A program made the translations under genes and the position numbers. A stretch of 64,000 bases of DNA, taken from positions 1-64,000 of the forward strand of contig NZ_JYOA01000004.1 in NCBI RefSeq assembly GCF_000955805.1, written 5' to 3'. Below, in pieces: positions 9,868 to 18,527 of the stretch (the first letter of the stretch is position 1; each line of letters begins with the position of its first letter). Source of the stretch: Pseudomonas sp. 21 (lineage in GTDB: Bacteria > Pseudomonadota > Gammaproteobacteria > Pseudomonadales > Pseudomonadaceae). Below the pieces are notes generated by a model that saw only the letters and a program-made list of their open reading frames with translations, was not told the origin of the DNA and did no database searches.

Positions 9868-11373
9868 TCAGTCCTTCTTGCCCTTCTTCGTACTCGCGTA
9901 AGCCGCCTCCAACGCATCGTTGATGGTCTTGAGCACCTTCACCCGCGCATAACGCTTGTCGTTGGCCTCGATCAGCGTCCACGGCGCGATCTCCGTGCTG
10001 GTGCGGTCGACCATGTCCCCCACCGCGTCCACGTACTGGTCCCACTTGTCGCGGTTGCGCCAATCCTCCTCGGTGATCTTGAAGCGCTTGAACGGGATCG
10101 ACTCACGCTCCTTGAAGCGCTCCAGCTGGGTCTCCTGGTCGATGGACAGCCAGAACTTCACCAGCACGATGTTGTAGTTCGCCAACTGCTCCTCGAAGTC
10201 GTTGATCTCCGCATAGGCACGCAGCCAGTCGGCGTCGCTGGCGAAGCCCTCGACCCGCTCCACCAGCACGCGGCCATACCAGGAGCGGTCGAAGATGGTG
10301 AACTGCCGGCGCGCCGGGATGTGCCGCCAGAAGCGCCACAGGTAGGGCTGCGCACGCTCCTCCTCGGTGGGCGCGGCGATCGGCACGATGCGGTACTGGC
10401 GCGGGTCCAGCGCGTCGGTGACACGGCGGATCGCGCCGCCCTTGCCGGCCGCGTCGTTGCCCTCGAACACGGCAATCAGCGAGTGGCTGCGGAAACGCTT
10501 GTCGCGCATCAGCGTGGCCAGCCGCGCCTGCTCCTTGGCCAGCTGTTCCTTGTACTGGTCCTTGTCCAGCGACAGGCTCAGGTCCAGCGCATCCAGCAGG
10601 CCCTTGTTGTCCAGGCTGGAGACCAGCGGCGCGGCGTGGGGCTGCGGAGTCGGGCGGTCCTTGCGCTTGAGCGCGGCCTGCAGGCTTTCGAGGATGGTGC
10701 GGCCGACCGTCAGGCTGCGGTAGCGCTCATCGGAGCCCTCCACCACATACCAGGGCGCGTAGTCGCGGCTGGTGCGGCGCAGCACGCGCTCGCCGTAGCG
10801 CACGAACTTGTCGTAGACCTCGCTCTGCTTCCAGTCGATCTCGCTCAGCTGCCAGCTGCGGGTCGGGTCGTTCTCCAGCGCCTTGAGGCGCTCCTTGAGC
10901 TGCTTCTTGGAGAGGTGGAACCAGAACTTGAAGATCAGCGCGCCCTCGTCGGAGTACATCCGCTCGAAGCGCTCGGCATCGTTGATCAGGCCGTCGAGCT
11001 GGCTGTCCTTGATCTCGCCGGTGACCCGCGCATAGAGCATCTGGCTGTACCAGTTGCCGAAGAAGATGCCGGTCGTGCCCTTGGGTGGCAGGCGGCGCCA
11101 GAAGCGCCACTGCGGTGGCCGCGAGAGTTCCTCGTCGGTGGGCAGGAGGAAGCTTTCCACCCGGATCAGCCGCGGGTCCATCCACTCGTTGAGCAGCTTC
11201 ACCGTCTCGCCCTTGCCGGCGCCCTCGATGCCGTTGATCAGGATGATCACCGGGAAGCGCGCCTGCTGCTTGAGCTCGTACTGCGCCTCGAGCAGGGCCT
11301 CGCGCAGCACCGCGACTTCCTTCTCGTAGGTTTCCTTGTCGATGGAATGACCGATCTCGGCGGATTCGAACAT
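9868..11373 (-). CDS. pap: Polyphosphate:AMP phosphotransferase (two-domain PPK2)
   Basis: PPK2-family kinase, 501 aa, transferring phosphate from polyphosphate to AMP to make ADP. Two tandem PPK2 domains are visible, each with a Walker A-like loop: GIEGAGKG at 48-55 and EGNDAAGKGG around Lys311. Each domain also has the FFGNWYS / FDRSWYGR-type lid region. Duplicated PPK2 proteins of this length are the class II, AMP-using enzymes (established knowledge, P. aeruginosa PA3455 from memory). AGGAG precedes the ATG. The gene stands alone, convergent to lapD across a repeat-filled spacer. Likely role: AMP and nucleotide recycling using polyphosphate in the cytoplasm. Confidence 0.93.
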   Translation of the reverse strand: MFESAEIGHSIDKETYEKEVAVLREALLEAQYELKQQARFPVIILINGIEGAGKGETVKLLNEWMDPRLIRVESFLLPTDEELSRPPQWRFWRRLPPKGTTGIFFGNWYSQMLYARVTGEIKDSQLDGLINDAERFERMYSDEGALIFKFWFHLSKKQLKERLKALENDPTRSWQLSEIDWKQSEVYDKFVRYGERVLRRTSRDYAPWYVVEGSDERYRSLTVGRTILESLQAALKRKDRPTPQPHAAPLVSSLDNKGLLDALDLSLSLDKDQYKEQLAKEQARLATLMRDKRFRSHSLIAVFEGNDAAGKGGAIRRVTDALDPRQYRIVPIAAPTEEERAQPYLWRFWRHIPARRQFTIFDRSWYGRVLVERVEGFASDADWLRAYAEINDFEEQLANYNIVLVKFWLSIDQETQLERFKERESIPFKRFKITEEDWRNRDKWDQYVDAVGDMVDRTSTEIAPWTLIEANDKRYARVKVLKTINDALEAAYASTKKGKKD

Positions 11374-11480
11374 GCAGCTCTCCTTGTTTCGAAGTGAATA
11401 GAAGGTAGCGGAAGTGACGCAGCCTGTCCTCGGAATGGATCGGCTAAACTGCCGCCTTCGTTTCCCTGCCCTGCCCTCAC

Positions 11481-13448
11481 ATGCCAGACATCAGCAGCGC
11501 CCAGATCGACTGGGACGAGAACGGCCAGCCCACTTCACGCGTCTACGGCGACGTGTATTTCTCCCGCGACTCGGGCATTGCCGAGACCCACCACGTGTTC
11601 ATCGACGGCAACCGCCTGCCCGAGCGCTTCGCGGCGCTGCCAGCGGGCGGGCGCCTGTGCATTGGCGAGACAGGCTTCGGCACCGGGCTGAACTTCCTCT
11701 GCGCCTGGCAATTGTTCGAGGCGCTGGCACCTGGCGATGCACGGCTGCACTTCGTCAGCACCGAGAAGTACCCGGTAGCCCCTGAAGACCTGCGCCGCGC
11801 CTTCGCCCTCTGGCCGGAGCTGGCGCACCTGTCGGGGCAGGTGCTGGAGCAGTACGTGGCGATCAATCCCGGCTTCCAGCGCTTCGTCTTCGCGGGTGGC
11901 CGCGTGGTGCTGAGCCTGCTGGTGGGCGACGTACTGGACACGCTGCCGGAGCTGGACGCACGCATCGATGCCTGGTTCCTCGACGGTTTCTCTCCGGCGA
12001 AGAACCCGCAGATGTGGAACGACGCGCTCTACGCCCAGCTGGCCCGTCTTTCGGCGCCGGGCACGACCCTCGCCACCTTCACCAGCGCCGGTTTCGTCCG
12101 CCGCGGGCTGGGCGCGGCCGGCTTCAAGATTCGCCGTACCCTGGGCTTCGGCAAGAAATGGGAGATGTCCCAGGGCGAATTCATCGGCCTCGAACAGCCC
12201 ACCGGCAAGCCCTGGTACGCCCGCCCCGCTCGCTCGAAAGGAGCTCGCGAAGCCCTGGTGATCGGCGGCGGCATGGCCGGTTGCGCCAGCGCCGCGAGTC
12301 TCGCCGCACGCGGCTGGCAGGTGACCCTGATCGAGCGTCATTCCGGCCTTGCCGAGGAAGCCTCGGGCAATCCCCAGGGCGTGCTCTACCTCAAGCTGTC
12401 CGCCCACGGCACCGCGCTGTCACGACTGATCGTCAGCGGTTTCGGCCATACCCGGCGGCTGATCCAGCGTCTGCAGAAGGGTGAGGAGTGGTCCGACTGC
12501 GGCGTGCTGCAACTGGGCTTCGATGAAGCCGAGGCCGAGCGCCAGGCGAAGCTCGCCGAAGCCTTCCCCGACTCGCTGCTGCGCCTGCTGGACAAGGCCG
12601 AGGCGGAGAGCGTCGCCGGTGTCGGCCTGCCCGCAGGCGGGCTGTTCTATCCCGAAGGTGGCTGGGTACATCCGCCGGCCCTGTGCCGGCACCTGGCCCA
12701 GCATCCGAACATCCGCGTGCTGGCCGGCGAGGAAGTCCGCCTGCAACGCGAAGCCGATGGCTGGAGCGCCTGGAGCGGCGACGCGAAACTGGCCAGCGCG
12801 CCCATCGCCATCCTTGCCACCGCCGCCGAAGTGCGTCGCTTCGAAGGCGCATCGAGCCTGCCGATGAAGCGCATACGCGGGCAGATCACCCGCATCCCCG
12901 CGACCGTCGACAGCGCCGCGCTGAGTACCGTGGTCTGCGCCGAGGGCTACGTCGCCCCGCCGCGTCACGGCGAGCACACCCTGGGCGCCAGTTTCGAATT
13001 CAAGCGAGACGACACTGAGCCATCATTGGAAGAACACCTGGGCAACCTCGACCTGCTGGCGGAGATATCCACCGATCTGAGCGAGCGCCTGCACATCGCC
13101 CAGCTCGACCCGACAACACTGCAGGGCCGCGCCGCCTTCCGCTGCACCACCCCGGATTACCTGCCGCTGGTGGGGCCGCTGGCGGACCGCGAAGCCTTCG
13201 CCCAGTCTTACGCGGTGCTTGGCAAGGATGCGCGCCAGGTACCGGAGACGCCCTGCCCGTGGCTCGACGGCCTGTACCTGAACAGCGCCCATGGCTCACG
13301 CGGGCTGGTCACCGCGCCGCTGGCCGGCGAACTGCTGGCGGCCTGGATCGGCGATGAACCGCTGCCCTTGCCCCGCGCCGTGGCCGAGGCCTGCCACCCG
13401 AACCGGTTCTTCCTGCGCGACGTAGTGCGCGGCCAGAAGAACTCCTGA
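11481..13448 (+). CDS. mnmC: Bifunctional tRNA mnm5s2U34 modification protein MnmC
   Basis: Cytoplasmic enzyme, 655 aa, for the last two steps of 5-methylaminomethyl-2-thiouridine at tRNA position 34. The N-terminal part (about 1-245) is the SAM-dependent methyltransferase (GETGFGTGLNFL; WFLDGFSPAKNPQMW). The C-terminal part (about 255-650) is the FAD-dependent oxidoreductase, opening with the dinucleotide-binding motif VIGGGMAGCASAASLAARG from residue 260 and ending in NSAHGSRGLVTAPLAGELLA. The length is normal for the fused form. No strong ribosome-binding site is visible before the ATG; a TAAACT -10-like hexamer lies at 11445-11450. Confidence 0.95.
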   Translation: MPDISSAQIDWDENGQPTSRVYGDVYFSRDSGIAETHHVFIDGNRLPERFAALPAGGRLCIGETGFGTGLNFLCAWQLFEALAPGDARLHFVSTEKYPVAPEDLRRAFALWPELAHLSGQVLEQYVAINPGFQRFVFAGGRVVLSLLVGDVLDTLPELDARIDAWFLDGFSPAKNPQMWNDALYAQLARLSAPGTTLATFTSAGFVRRGLGAAGFKIRRTLGFGKKWEMSQGEFIGLEQPTGKPWYARPARSKGAREALVIGGGMAGCASAASLAARGWQVTLIERHSGLAEEASGNPQGVLYLKLSAHGTALSRLIVSGFGHTRRLIQRLQKGEEWSDCGVLQLGFDEAEAERQAKLAEAFPDSLLRLLDKAEAESVAGVGLPAGGLFYPEGGWVHPPALCRHLAQHPNIRVLAGEEVRLQREADGWSAWSGDAKLASAPIAILATAAEVRRFEGASSLPMKRIRGQITRIPATVDSAALSTVVCAEGYVAPPRHGEHTLGASFEFKRDDTEPSLEEHLGNLDLLAEISTDLSERLHIAQLDPTTLQGRAAFRCTTPDYLPLVGPLADREAFAQSYAVLGKDARQVPETPCPWLDGLYLNSAHGSRGLVTAPLAGELLAAWIGDEPLPLPRAVAEACHPNRFFLRDVVRGQKNS

Positions 13449-13503
13449 ACACCTCGCGGTCCAGCGACAGGACCGCGACCAGCTTCCAGAGCGGACCACC
13501 GAC

Positions 13504-14256
13504 ATGGATGCACTGCTGCTTGAATCTTCCGCCATCGGCCTGATCCTCGGGCTGCTGCTGGGCCTGACCGGCGCTGGCGGCTCGCTGGTGGCCCTGCCCC
13601 TGCTGCTCAGCCTGCACCTGCCGCTGCACGATGCCATCGGCGTCAGCCTCGGCGCCGTAGCGCTGTCGGCAGCCATCGGCGCGGTACCGCGCGCGCGGCA
13701 AGGCCAGGTGGCGTGGAAGCCGCTGTTCTGGCTGGTGATCACCGGCTGGCCGGGCAACGCCGTCGGCCAGTGGCTGGGCAAGTACGTGCCGGACGCCTGG
13801 CTGATCGTCGGCTTCTGCCTGCTGGTACTGTGGTCGGCCTGGCGCATGTGGCAGGGCTCCAGCCAGCCACGCACCTGCGAAAAGCCGATGCGCAACGGGC
13901 CGCTGCTGGGCGTTGGTTTGGCGGTGGGCTTGCTGTCCGGCCTGATGGGCGTGGGCGGCGGCTTCCTGATCGTGCCGGGGCTGCTGTGGTTCACGCCGCT
14001 GTCGATGCTGGCGGCAACGGCAACCTCCATGGCCGTGATCGCGCTGGTGTCCGGTGGCGGCTTCCTGCTTTACCTCACCCACGCACAGCCGCCGCTGCCG
14101 CTGCTGGCGTGCCTGGCGGCGGGCGGCGCGCTCGGCGTGCTGTTCGGCAATCGCCTGGCGGTGCGCCTGGGCGGCGCGACGCTACAGCGCCTGTTCGCGC
14201 TGATGCTGGTGGCGGTCAGCCTGTCGCTGGCTGCGCAGAAGCTGATGCCCTCATAG
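13504..14256 (+). CDS. TSUP (TauE/SafE) family membrane permease
   Basis: Integral membrane protein, 250 aa, with about eight hydrophobic helices in two repeated halves. Each half opens with the family's glycine-rich motif (LGLLLGLTGAGGSLVALPLLL near residue 14 and GLLSGLMGVGGGFLIVPGLL near 142). The TSUP family exports or imports small sulfur-containing or organic anions such as sulfite, sulfoacetate or taurine-derived compounds. Nothing in the sequence fixes the substrate. It is 55 bp downstream of mnmC and ends 13 bp from the convergent MarR gene. Confidence 0.85.
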   Translation: MDALLLESSAIGLILGLLLGLTGAGGSLVALPLLLSLHLPLHDAIGVSLGAVALSAAIGAVPRARQGQVAWKPLFWLVITGWPGNAVGQWLGKYVPDAWLIVGFCLLVLWSAWRMWQGSSQPRTCEKPMRNGPLLGVGLAVGLLSGLMGVGGGFLIVPGLLWFTPLSMLAATATSMAVIALVSGGGFLLYLTHAQPPLPLLACLAAGGALGVLFGNRLAVRLGGATLQRLFALMLVAVSLSLAAQKLMPS

Positions 14257-14269
14257 TCCCCGGAAAGCC

Positions 14270-14749
14270 CTAGGACTCTTCTTCCTCGGCACCGGATCCC
14301 GGCGTCTCGAACAGCTCGGCGGCACGCAACAACCCGGCGAGGATGGCGTGCTGCTCCCACTCGGGCAGCCCGGCGAAACGCTCCAGGGCGTGTTCAGGCA
14401 GCAACGCCGGGCCATGCTTGAGCGCCGTGCGGCCGTTCGCGTCCAGGCTCAGCCACTGCTTGCGCCGATCATCTTCGTCGCGCCGGCGGCTGAGCAACCC
14501 CTTGCTTTCCAGGCGGGTCAGCGCACTGGAGATGGACGACTGCGACAGCGCCACCTGCCGCGCCAACTGACCGGCGGTCATTTCCCCCTCCAGCTCCACC
14601 ACCTGCAGGATCAACAGCTGCAGCGGCGTCAGTTCGCCGTCGCGGCCCAGGCTCTTGGAGTGCACTTCCGCCGCCTGCTGCAGCCGTCTCAGGGCCTGCA
14701 GCATGGAGAGTGCATGGGCGTTGCGCATCGAAGCCTTGCTGTCGGTCAT
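14270..14749 (-). CDS. MarR-family transcriptional regulator
   Basis: Winged-helix regulator, 159 aa. The MarR core is visible: LTPLQLLILQVVELEGEMTAGQLARQVALSQSSISSALTRLESKGLLSRRRDEDDRRKQWLSLDANGRTAL, with the recognition helix (QSSISSALTRLESKG) and the beta-wing (RRRDEDDRR). AGGTGG precedes the ATG. It is transcribed divergently from the NAGGN osmolyte operon across 132 bp, so it may act on itself and possibly on that operon, but no ligand or operator is evident. Confidence 0.88.
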   Translation of the reverse strand: MTDSKASMRNAHALSMLQALRRLQQAAEVHSKSLGRDGELTPLQLLILQVVELEGEMTAGQLARQVALSQSSISSALTRLESKGLLSRRRDEDDRRKQWLSLDANGRTALKHGPALLPEHALERFAGLPEWEQHAILAGLLRAAELFETPGSGAEEEES

Positions 14750-14881
14750 CTCAGTCCACCTGCTGCTCCGTCATTTTTCCTCAATGAAATCAAATAGAAC
14801 TCTCGCCGGATCGATGGGTCATCCCCTAAGGCGTCCCTGAGGCGCCACCCACTTCATCCCCAACGGAGATCCGGTAAGGAC

Positions 14882-16651
14882 ATGTGCGGACTAGCAGGAG
14901 AACTACGTTTCGATAACCAGGCTGCGGACCTTGCCGCAGTCGAACGCATCACCCATCACCTCGCCCCGCGAGGCCCCGATGCCTGGGGTTTTCACAGCGA
15001 AGGGCCGGTGGCCCTGGGACACCGGCGGCTGAAGATCATGGACCTGGCCGAAGCATCCGGTCAGCCGATGATCGACACCTCGCTGGGCCTGTCGCTGGTG
15101 TTCAACGGGGCAATCTACAACTACCCCGAACTGCGCGGCGAGCTGGAAGCCCTTGGGTACCGCTTCTTTTCCGGAGGCGACACCGAAGTACTCCTGAAGG
15201 GATACCACGCCTGGGGTGAACAACTATTGCCACGCCTCAATGGCATGTTCGCTTTCGCCATCTGGGAGCGCGACAAACGGCGCCTGTTCATCGCCCGCGA
15301 CCGCCTCGGCATCAAGCCGCTGTACCTGTCGCAGACCGGCAAGCGCCTGCGCTTCGCTTCCAGCCTGCCGGCGTTGCTCAAGGGCGGCGACATCGACCCG
15401 GCGCTGGACCCGGTGGCGCTCAACCATTACCTGAACTTCCACGCCGTGGTGCCCGCGCCACGCACCCTGCTGGCCGAAGTGCAGAAGCTGCCGCCGGCCA
15501 CCTGGATGACCATCGACGCCGACGGCCACACCGAGCGCCAGCGCTGGTGGACCCTGGACTACGGCCCGCTGCCGGATGAGCGTGAGCTGACCCTGGACGA
15601 TTGGGAAGACCGCCTGCTGAGCAGCCTGCGCGACGCCGTGAGCGTGCGCCAGCGGGCTGCCCGCGAAGTTGGCGTGCTGCTCTCCGGCGGGGTGGACTCC
15701 AGCCTGCTGGTCGGCCTGCTGCACGAAGCCGGCGTCGAGGACCTGCTGACCTTCTCCATCGGCTTCGAGGATGCCGGCGGCGAGCGTGGCGACGAGTTCC
15801 AGTACTCGGACCTGATCGCGAAACGCTATGGCACCCGCCACCACCAGCTGCGCATCGACGAGAACGAAGTCATCTCGCAGCTGCCGGCGGCCTTCCGCGC
15901 CATGAGCGAACCGATGGTCAGCCACGACTGCATCGCCTTCTACCTGCTCTCGCGGGAGGTCTCGAAACACTGCAAGGTGGTGCAGAGCGGCCAGGGCGCC
16001 GACGAGCTGTTCGCCGGCTACCACTGGTACCCGAAAGTGGCCGGCGCGAAGGACCCGCTGCAGGCGTACCGCGCTGCCTTCTTCGACCGCAGCCACGGCG
16101 AGTACCTGGATACCGTGCGCGAAGCCCTGCAGGTGGAAGACGTGGCCAGCGAGTTCGTCCGCGAGCACTTCGCCCAGCCCGGCGCGGAAGACCCGGTGGA
16201 CAAGGCGTTGCGCCTGGACAGCACCATCATGCTGGTGGACGACCCGGTCAAGCGCGTGGACAACATGACCATGGCCTGGGGCCTGGAAGCCCGCGTGCCG
16301 TTCCTCGACTACCGCGTCGCGGAACTGTCGGCGCGCATCCCGTCGCGCTTCAAGCTTGGCGACGGTGGCAAGCAGGTGCTCAAGGCCGCCGCGCGCAAGG
16401 TCATCCCCAGCGAGGTGATCGACCGGCCCAAGGGTTACTTCCCGGTGCCCGGCCTCAAGCACCTGCAAGGCAATACCCGCGCCTGGGTCAGCGAATTGCT
16501 GCTGGACCCGAGCCAGGACCGTGGACTGTTCGAGACGGCGATGTTCGACCGCCTGCTCAGCGACCCGGCGAGCGACCTCACTCCGCTGCGCGGTTCCAAG
16601 TTGTGGCAGTTGGCGGCCCTCAACCTCTGGCTGACGGAACAAGGCCTGTAG
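14882..16651 (+). CDS. asnO: N-acetylglutaminylglutamine amidotransferase (NAGGN operon)
   Basis: Asparagine-synthetase-like enzyme, 589 aa. After initiator removal it has an N-terminal catalytic Cys (MCGLAGEL) in a class II glutamine amidotransferase domain (about 2-200). An ATP-pyrophosphatase synthetase domain follows, with the PP-loop SGGVDSS at 268-274. In P. aeruginosa and Sinorhizobium, AsnO amidates N-acetylglutaminylglutamine to the compatible solute NAGGN. Its identity rests on being first in the conserved trio with the GNAT/ATP-grasp protein and the M42 peptidase. AAGGA precedes the ATG. PAO1 PA3459 from memory. Confidence 0.93.
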   Translation: MCGLAGELRFDNQAADLAAVERITHHLAPRGPDAWGFHSEGPVALGHRRLKIMDLAEASGQPMIDTSLGLSLVFNGAIYNYPELRGELEALGYRFFSGGDTEVLLKGYHAWGEQLLPRLNGMFAFAIWERDKRRLFIARDRLGIKPLYLSQTGKRLRFASSLPALLKGGDIDPALDPVALNHYLNFHAVVPAPRTLLAEVQKLPPATWMTIDADGHTERQRWWTLDYGPLPDERELTLDDWEDRLLSSLRDAVSVRQRAAREVGVLLSGGVDSSLLVGLLHEAGVEDLLTFSIGFEDAGGERGDEFQYSDLIAKRYGTRHHQLRIDENEVISQLPAAFRAMSEPMVSHDCIAFYLLSREVSKHCKVVQSGQGADELFAGYHWYPKVAGAKDPLQAYRAAFFDRSHGEYLDTVREALQVEDVASEFVREHFAQPGAEDPVDKALRLDSTIMLVDDPVKRVDNMTMAWGLEARVPFLDYRVAELSARIPSRFKLGDGGKQVLKAAARKVIPSEVIDRPKGYFPVPGLKHLQGNTRAWVSELLLDPSQDRGLFETAMFDRLLSDPASDLTPLRGSKLWQLAALNLWLTEQGL

Positions 16652-16659
16652 AGCCGGAA

Positions 16660-16681
16660 GACGCCGCGCCTGCGCGGCGTC
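16660..16681. terminator. Intra-operon hairpin between asnO and ngg
   Basis: A perfect 10-bp GC-rich stem (GACGCCGCGC / GCGCGGCGTC) in the 76-bp gap after asnO, followed by GTCCTTTCC rather than a clean T run. It may be a partial terminator or a processing/stabilising structure that sets asnO above the downstream genes. Confidence 0.45.
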
Positions 16682-16727
16682 GTCCTTTCCACCAGCCCAG
16701 GACAGAAGCCTTATCAGGGAGCGCAAG

Positions 16728-18527
16728 ATGAAACCCCATTCCAACCTGCCCCATCCCCACAACCAGAGGCTGCTGCGCGGCCAGACGCCGACCTACGAGC
16801 GCCTGCAGGCGCGCTTCGCCGGCGACCACGCGGAAAGCCACGGCCCGCTGATCCTGCAATGCGGCTGGGGCCGCCTGCTGATCGGCCATACCTTCTCCAG
16901 CCCGGACAAGCTGGCCGCCGAGTTGCTCAACGAACAACCCGGCGAGCGCGACATTGCCCTCTACGTCGCCGCGCCACAGCAAGTGCTGTCCCACGCCCCG
17001 CAGCAACTCTTCCTCGACCCGTCGGACGCGCTGCGCCTGTGGTTCACCGACTACCGCCCGGCGCGCCGGCCCTTCCGTGGCTTCCGCATCCGCCGCGTGC
17101 ACAGCGACGACGACTGGACGGCGATCAACCGCCTCTACCTGTCGCGCGGCATGCTGCCGGTCGATCCTTCCAACGTCACGCCGCGCCACCAGGGCGGCCC
17201 GGCCTACTGGCTGGCCGAAGATGCCGAGACCGGCACGGTGATCGGCACCGTCATGGGCATCAACCACGCCAAGGCCTTCCGCGACCCGGAAGGCGGCTCC
17301 AGCCTCTGGTGCCTGGCGGTGGACCCGCAGTCCAGCCGGCCGGGAGTCGGCGAGGCGCTGGTGCGCCACCTGATCGAACACTTCATGAGCCGCGGGCTGG
17401 CCTATCTGGACCTGTCGGTGCTGCATGGCAACCAGCAAGCCAAGTCGCTGTACCACAAGCTGCGCTTCCGCGAGCTGCCGACCTTTGCGGTGAAGTGCAA
17501 GAACGGCATCAACCAGTCGCTGTTCCTCGGCCCCGGCCCGGAGGAAGGACTCAACCCCTACGCCAGGATCATCGTCGACGAATCCCATCGGCGCGGCATC
17601 GAGGTGCAGGTGCAGGACGCCGACGCCGGCCTCTTCACCCTCACCCAGGGCGGCCGGCGCATCCGCTGCCGCGAGTCGCTGTGCGACCTCACCAGCGCCG
17701 TGAGCATGAGCCTGTGCCAGGACAAGACACTCACCCACCGCGCCCTCGACCGCGCCGGCCTGCGCCAGCCGCAGCAGCGCCTGGCGGGCAGCGCGAAAGA
17801 CAACGCCGTGTTCCTCGAAGAACACGGCGCGCTGGTGGTCAAGCCGGTGGACGGCGAACAGGGCCAGGGCGTCGCCGTGGACCTGCGCACACCGGAGGAA
17901 GTGCAGGACGCCATCGCCCACGCGAAGCAGTTCGACACCCGCGTGATCCTCGAAAGCTACCACCCCGGCCAGGACCTGCGCATCGTGGTGATCGGCTACG
18001 AAGTGGTAGCCGCCGCCCTCCGTCGCCCTGCCGAGGTGATCGGCGACGGCCGGCACAGCATCCGCAAGCTGATCGAGGCGCAGAGCCGCCGGCGCATGGC
18101 GGCCACCGGCGGCGAGAGCCGCATTCCGCTGGACGGCGAGACCGAACGCACCCTGGCCGCCGCCGGATTCAGCTACGACGATGTGCTGCCCAGCGGCCAG
18201 CGCCTTGCGGTGCGCCGAACCGCCAACCTGCACACCGGCGGCACCCTGGAAGACGTCACCGAGCGCCTGCACCCGGCACTGGCCGACGCCGCCATCCGCG
18301 CGGCGCGAGCGCTGGAGATTCCCGTCACCGGCCTCGATCTGCTGGTCACCGAGGCCGACCAGGCGGACTACGTCATCATCGAAGCCAACGAGCGCCCCGG
18401 CCTGGCCAACCATGAGCCACAGCCCACCGCCGAGCGCTTCGTCGACCTGCTCTTCCCGCTGAGCCGCGAACTGCTGCACCGCGACAACCGTGACCAGCCA
18501 CACCCCAACGTGGAGGCCCCGGCATGA
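16728..18527 (+). CDS. ngg: N-acetylglutaminylglutamine synthetase (GNAT + ATP-grasp)
   Basis: Cytoplasmic fusion enzyme, 599 aa, also called Ngs. An N-terminal region is followed by a GNAT acetyltransferase domain (about 115-250; LWCLAVDPQSSRPGVGEALVRHLIEHF is the acetyl-CoA motif). An ATP-grasp ligase domain occupies about 285-590 (VVKPVDGEQGQGVAVDL; LDLLVTEADQADYVIIEANERPGL). The combination fits acetylation and ligation of two glutamines into N-acetylglutaminylglutamine. GGGAG precedes the ATG. It is second in the trio and overlaps the M42 gene by ATGA. Confidence 0.93.
   Translation: MKPHSNLPHPHNQRLLRGQTPTYERLQARFAGDHAESHGPLILQCGWGRLLIGHTFSSPDKLAAELLNEQPGERDIALYVAAPQQVLSHAPQQLFLDPSDALRLWFTDYRPARRPFRGFRIRRVHSDDDWTAINRLYLSRGMLPVDPSNVTPRHQGGPAYWLAEDAETGTVIGTVMGINHAKAFRDPEGGSSLWCLAVDPQSSRPGVGEALVRHLIEHFMSRGLAYLDLSVLHGNQQAKSLYHKLRFRELPTFAVKCKNGINQSLFLGPGPEEGLNPYARIIVDESHRRGIEVQVQDADAGLFTLTQGGRRIRCRESLCDLTSAVSMSLCQDKTLTHRALDRAGLRQPQQRLAGSAKDNAVFLEEHGALVVKPVDGEQGQGVAVDLRTPEEVQDAIAHAKQFDTRVILESYHPGQDLRIVVIGYEVVAAALRRPAEVIGDGRHSIRKLIEAQSRRRMAATGGESRIPLDGETERTLAAAGFSYDDVLPSGQRLAVRRTANLHTGGTLEDVTERLHPALADAAIRAARALEIPVTGLDLLVTEADQADYVIIEANERPGLANHEPQPTAERFVDLLFPLSRELLHRDNRDQPHPNVEAPA

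Noticed and set aside
9534..9917. ORFs running through the composite repeat
   Set aside because: The translated peptide follows the palindromic repeat in several frames, has no ribosome-binding site and resembles repeat-derived annotation noise.
9682..11397. 571-codon plus-strand ORF opposite pap
   Set aside because: Antisense to a complete PPK2 gene and starts inside the repeat spacer; no recognisable domain.
14790..14830. AlgU (GAACTT / TCTGA) promoter before asnO
   Set aside because: GAACTC is present but no TCTGA-like element occurs at the right distance.
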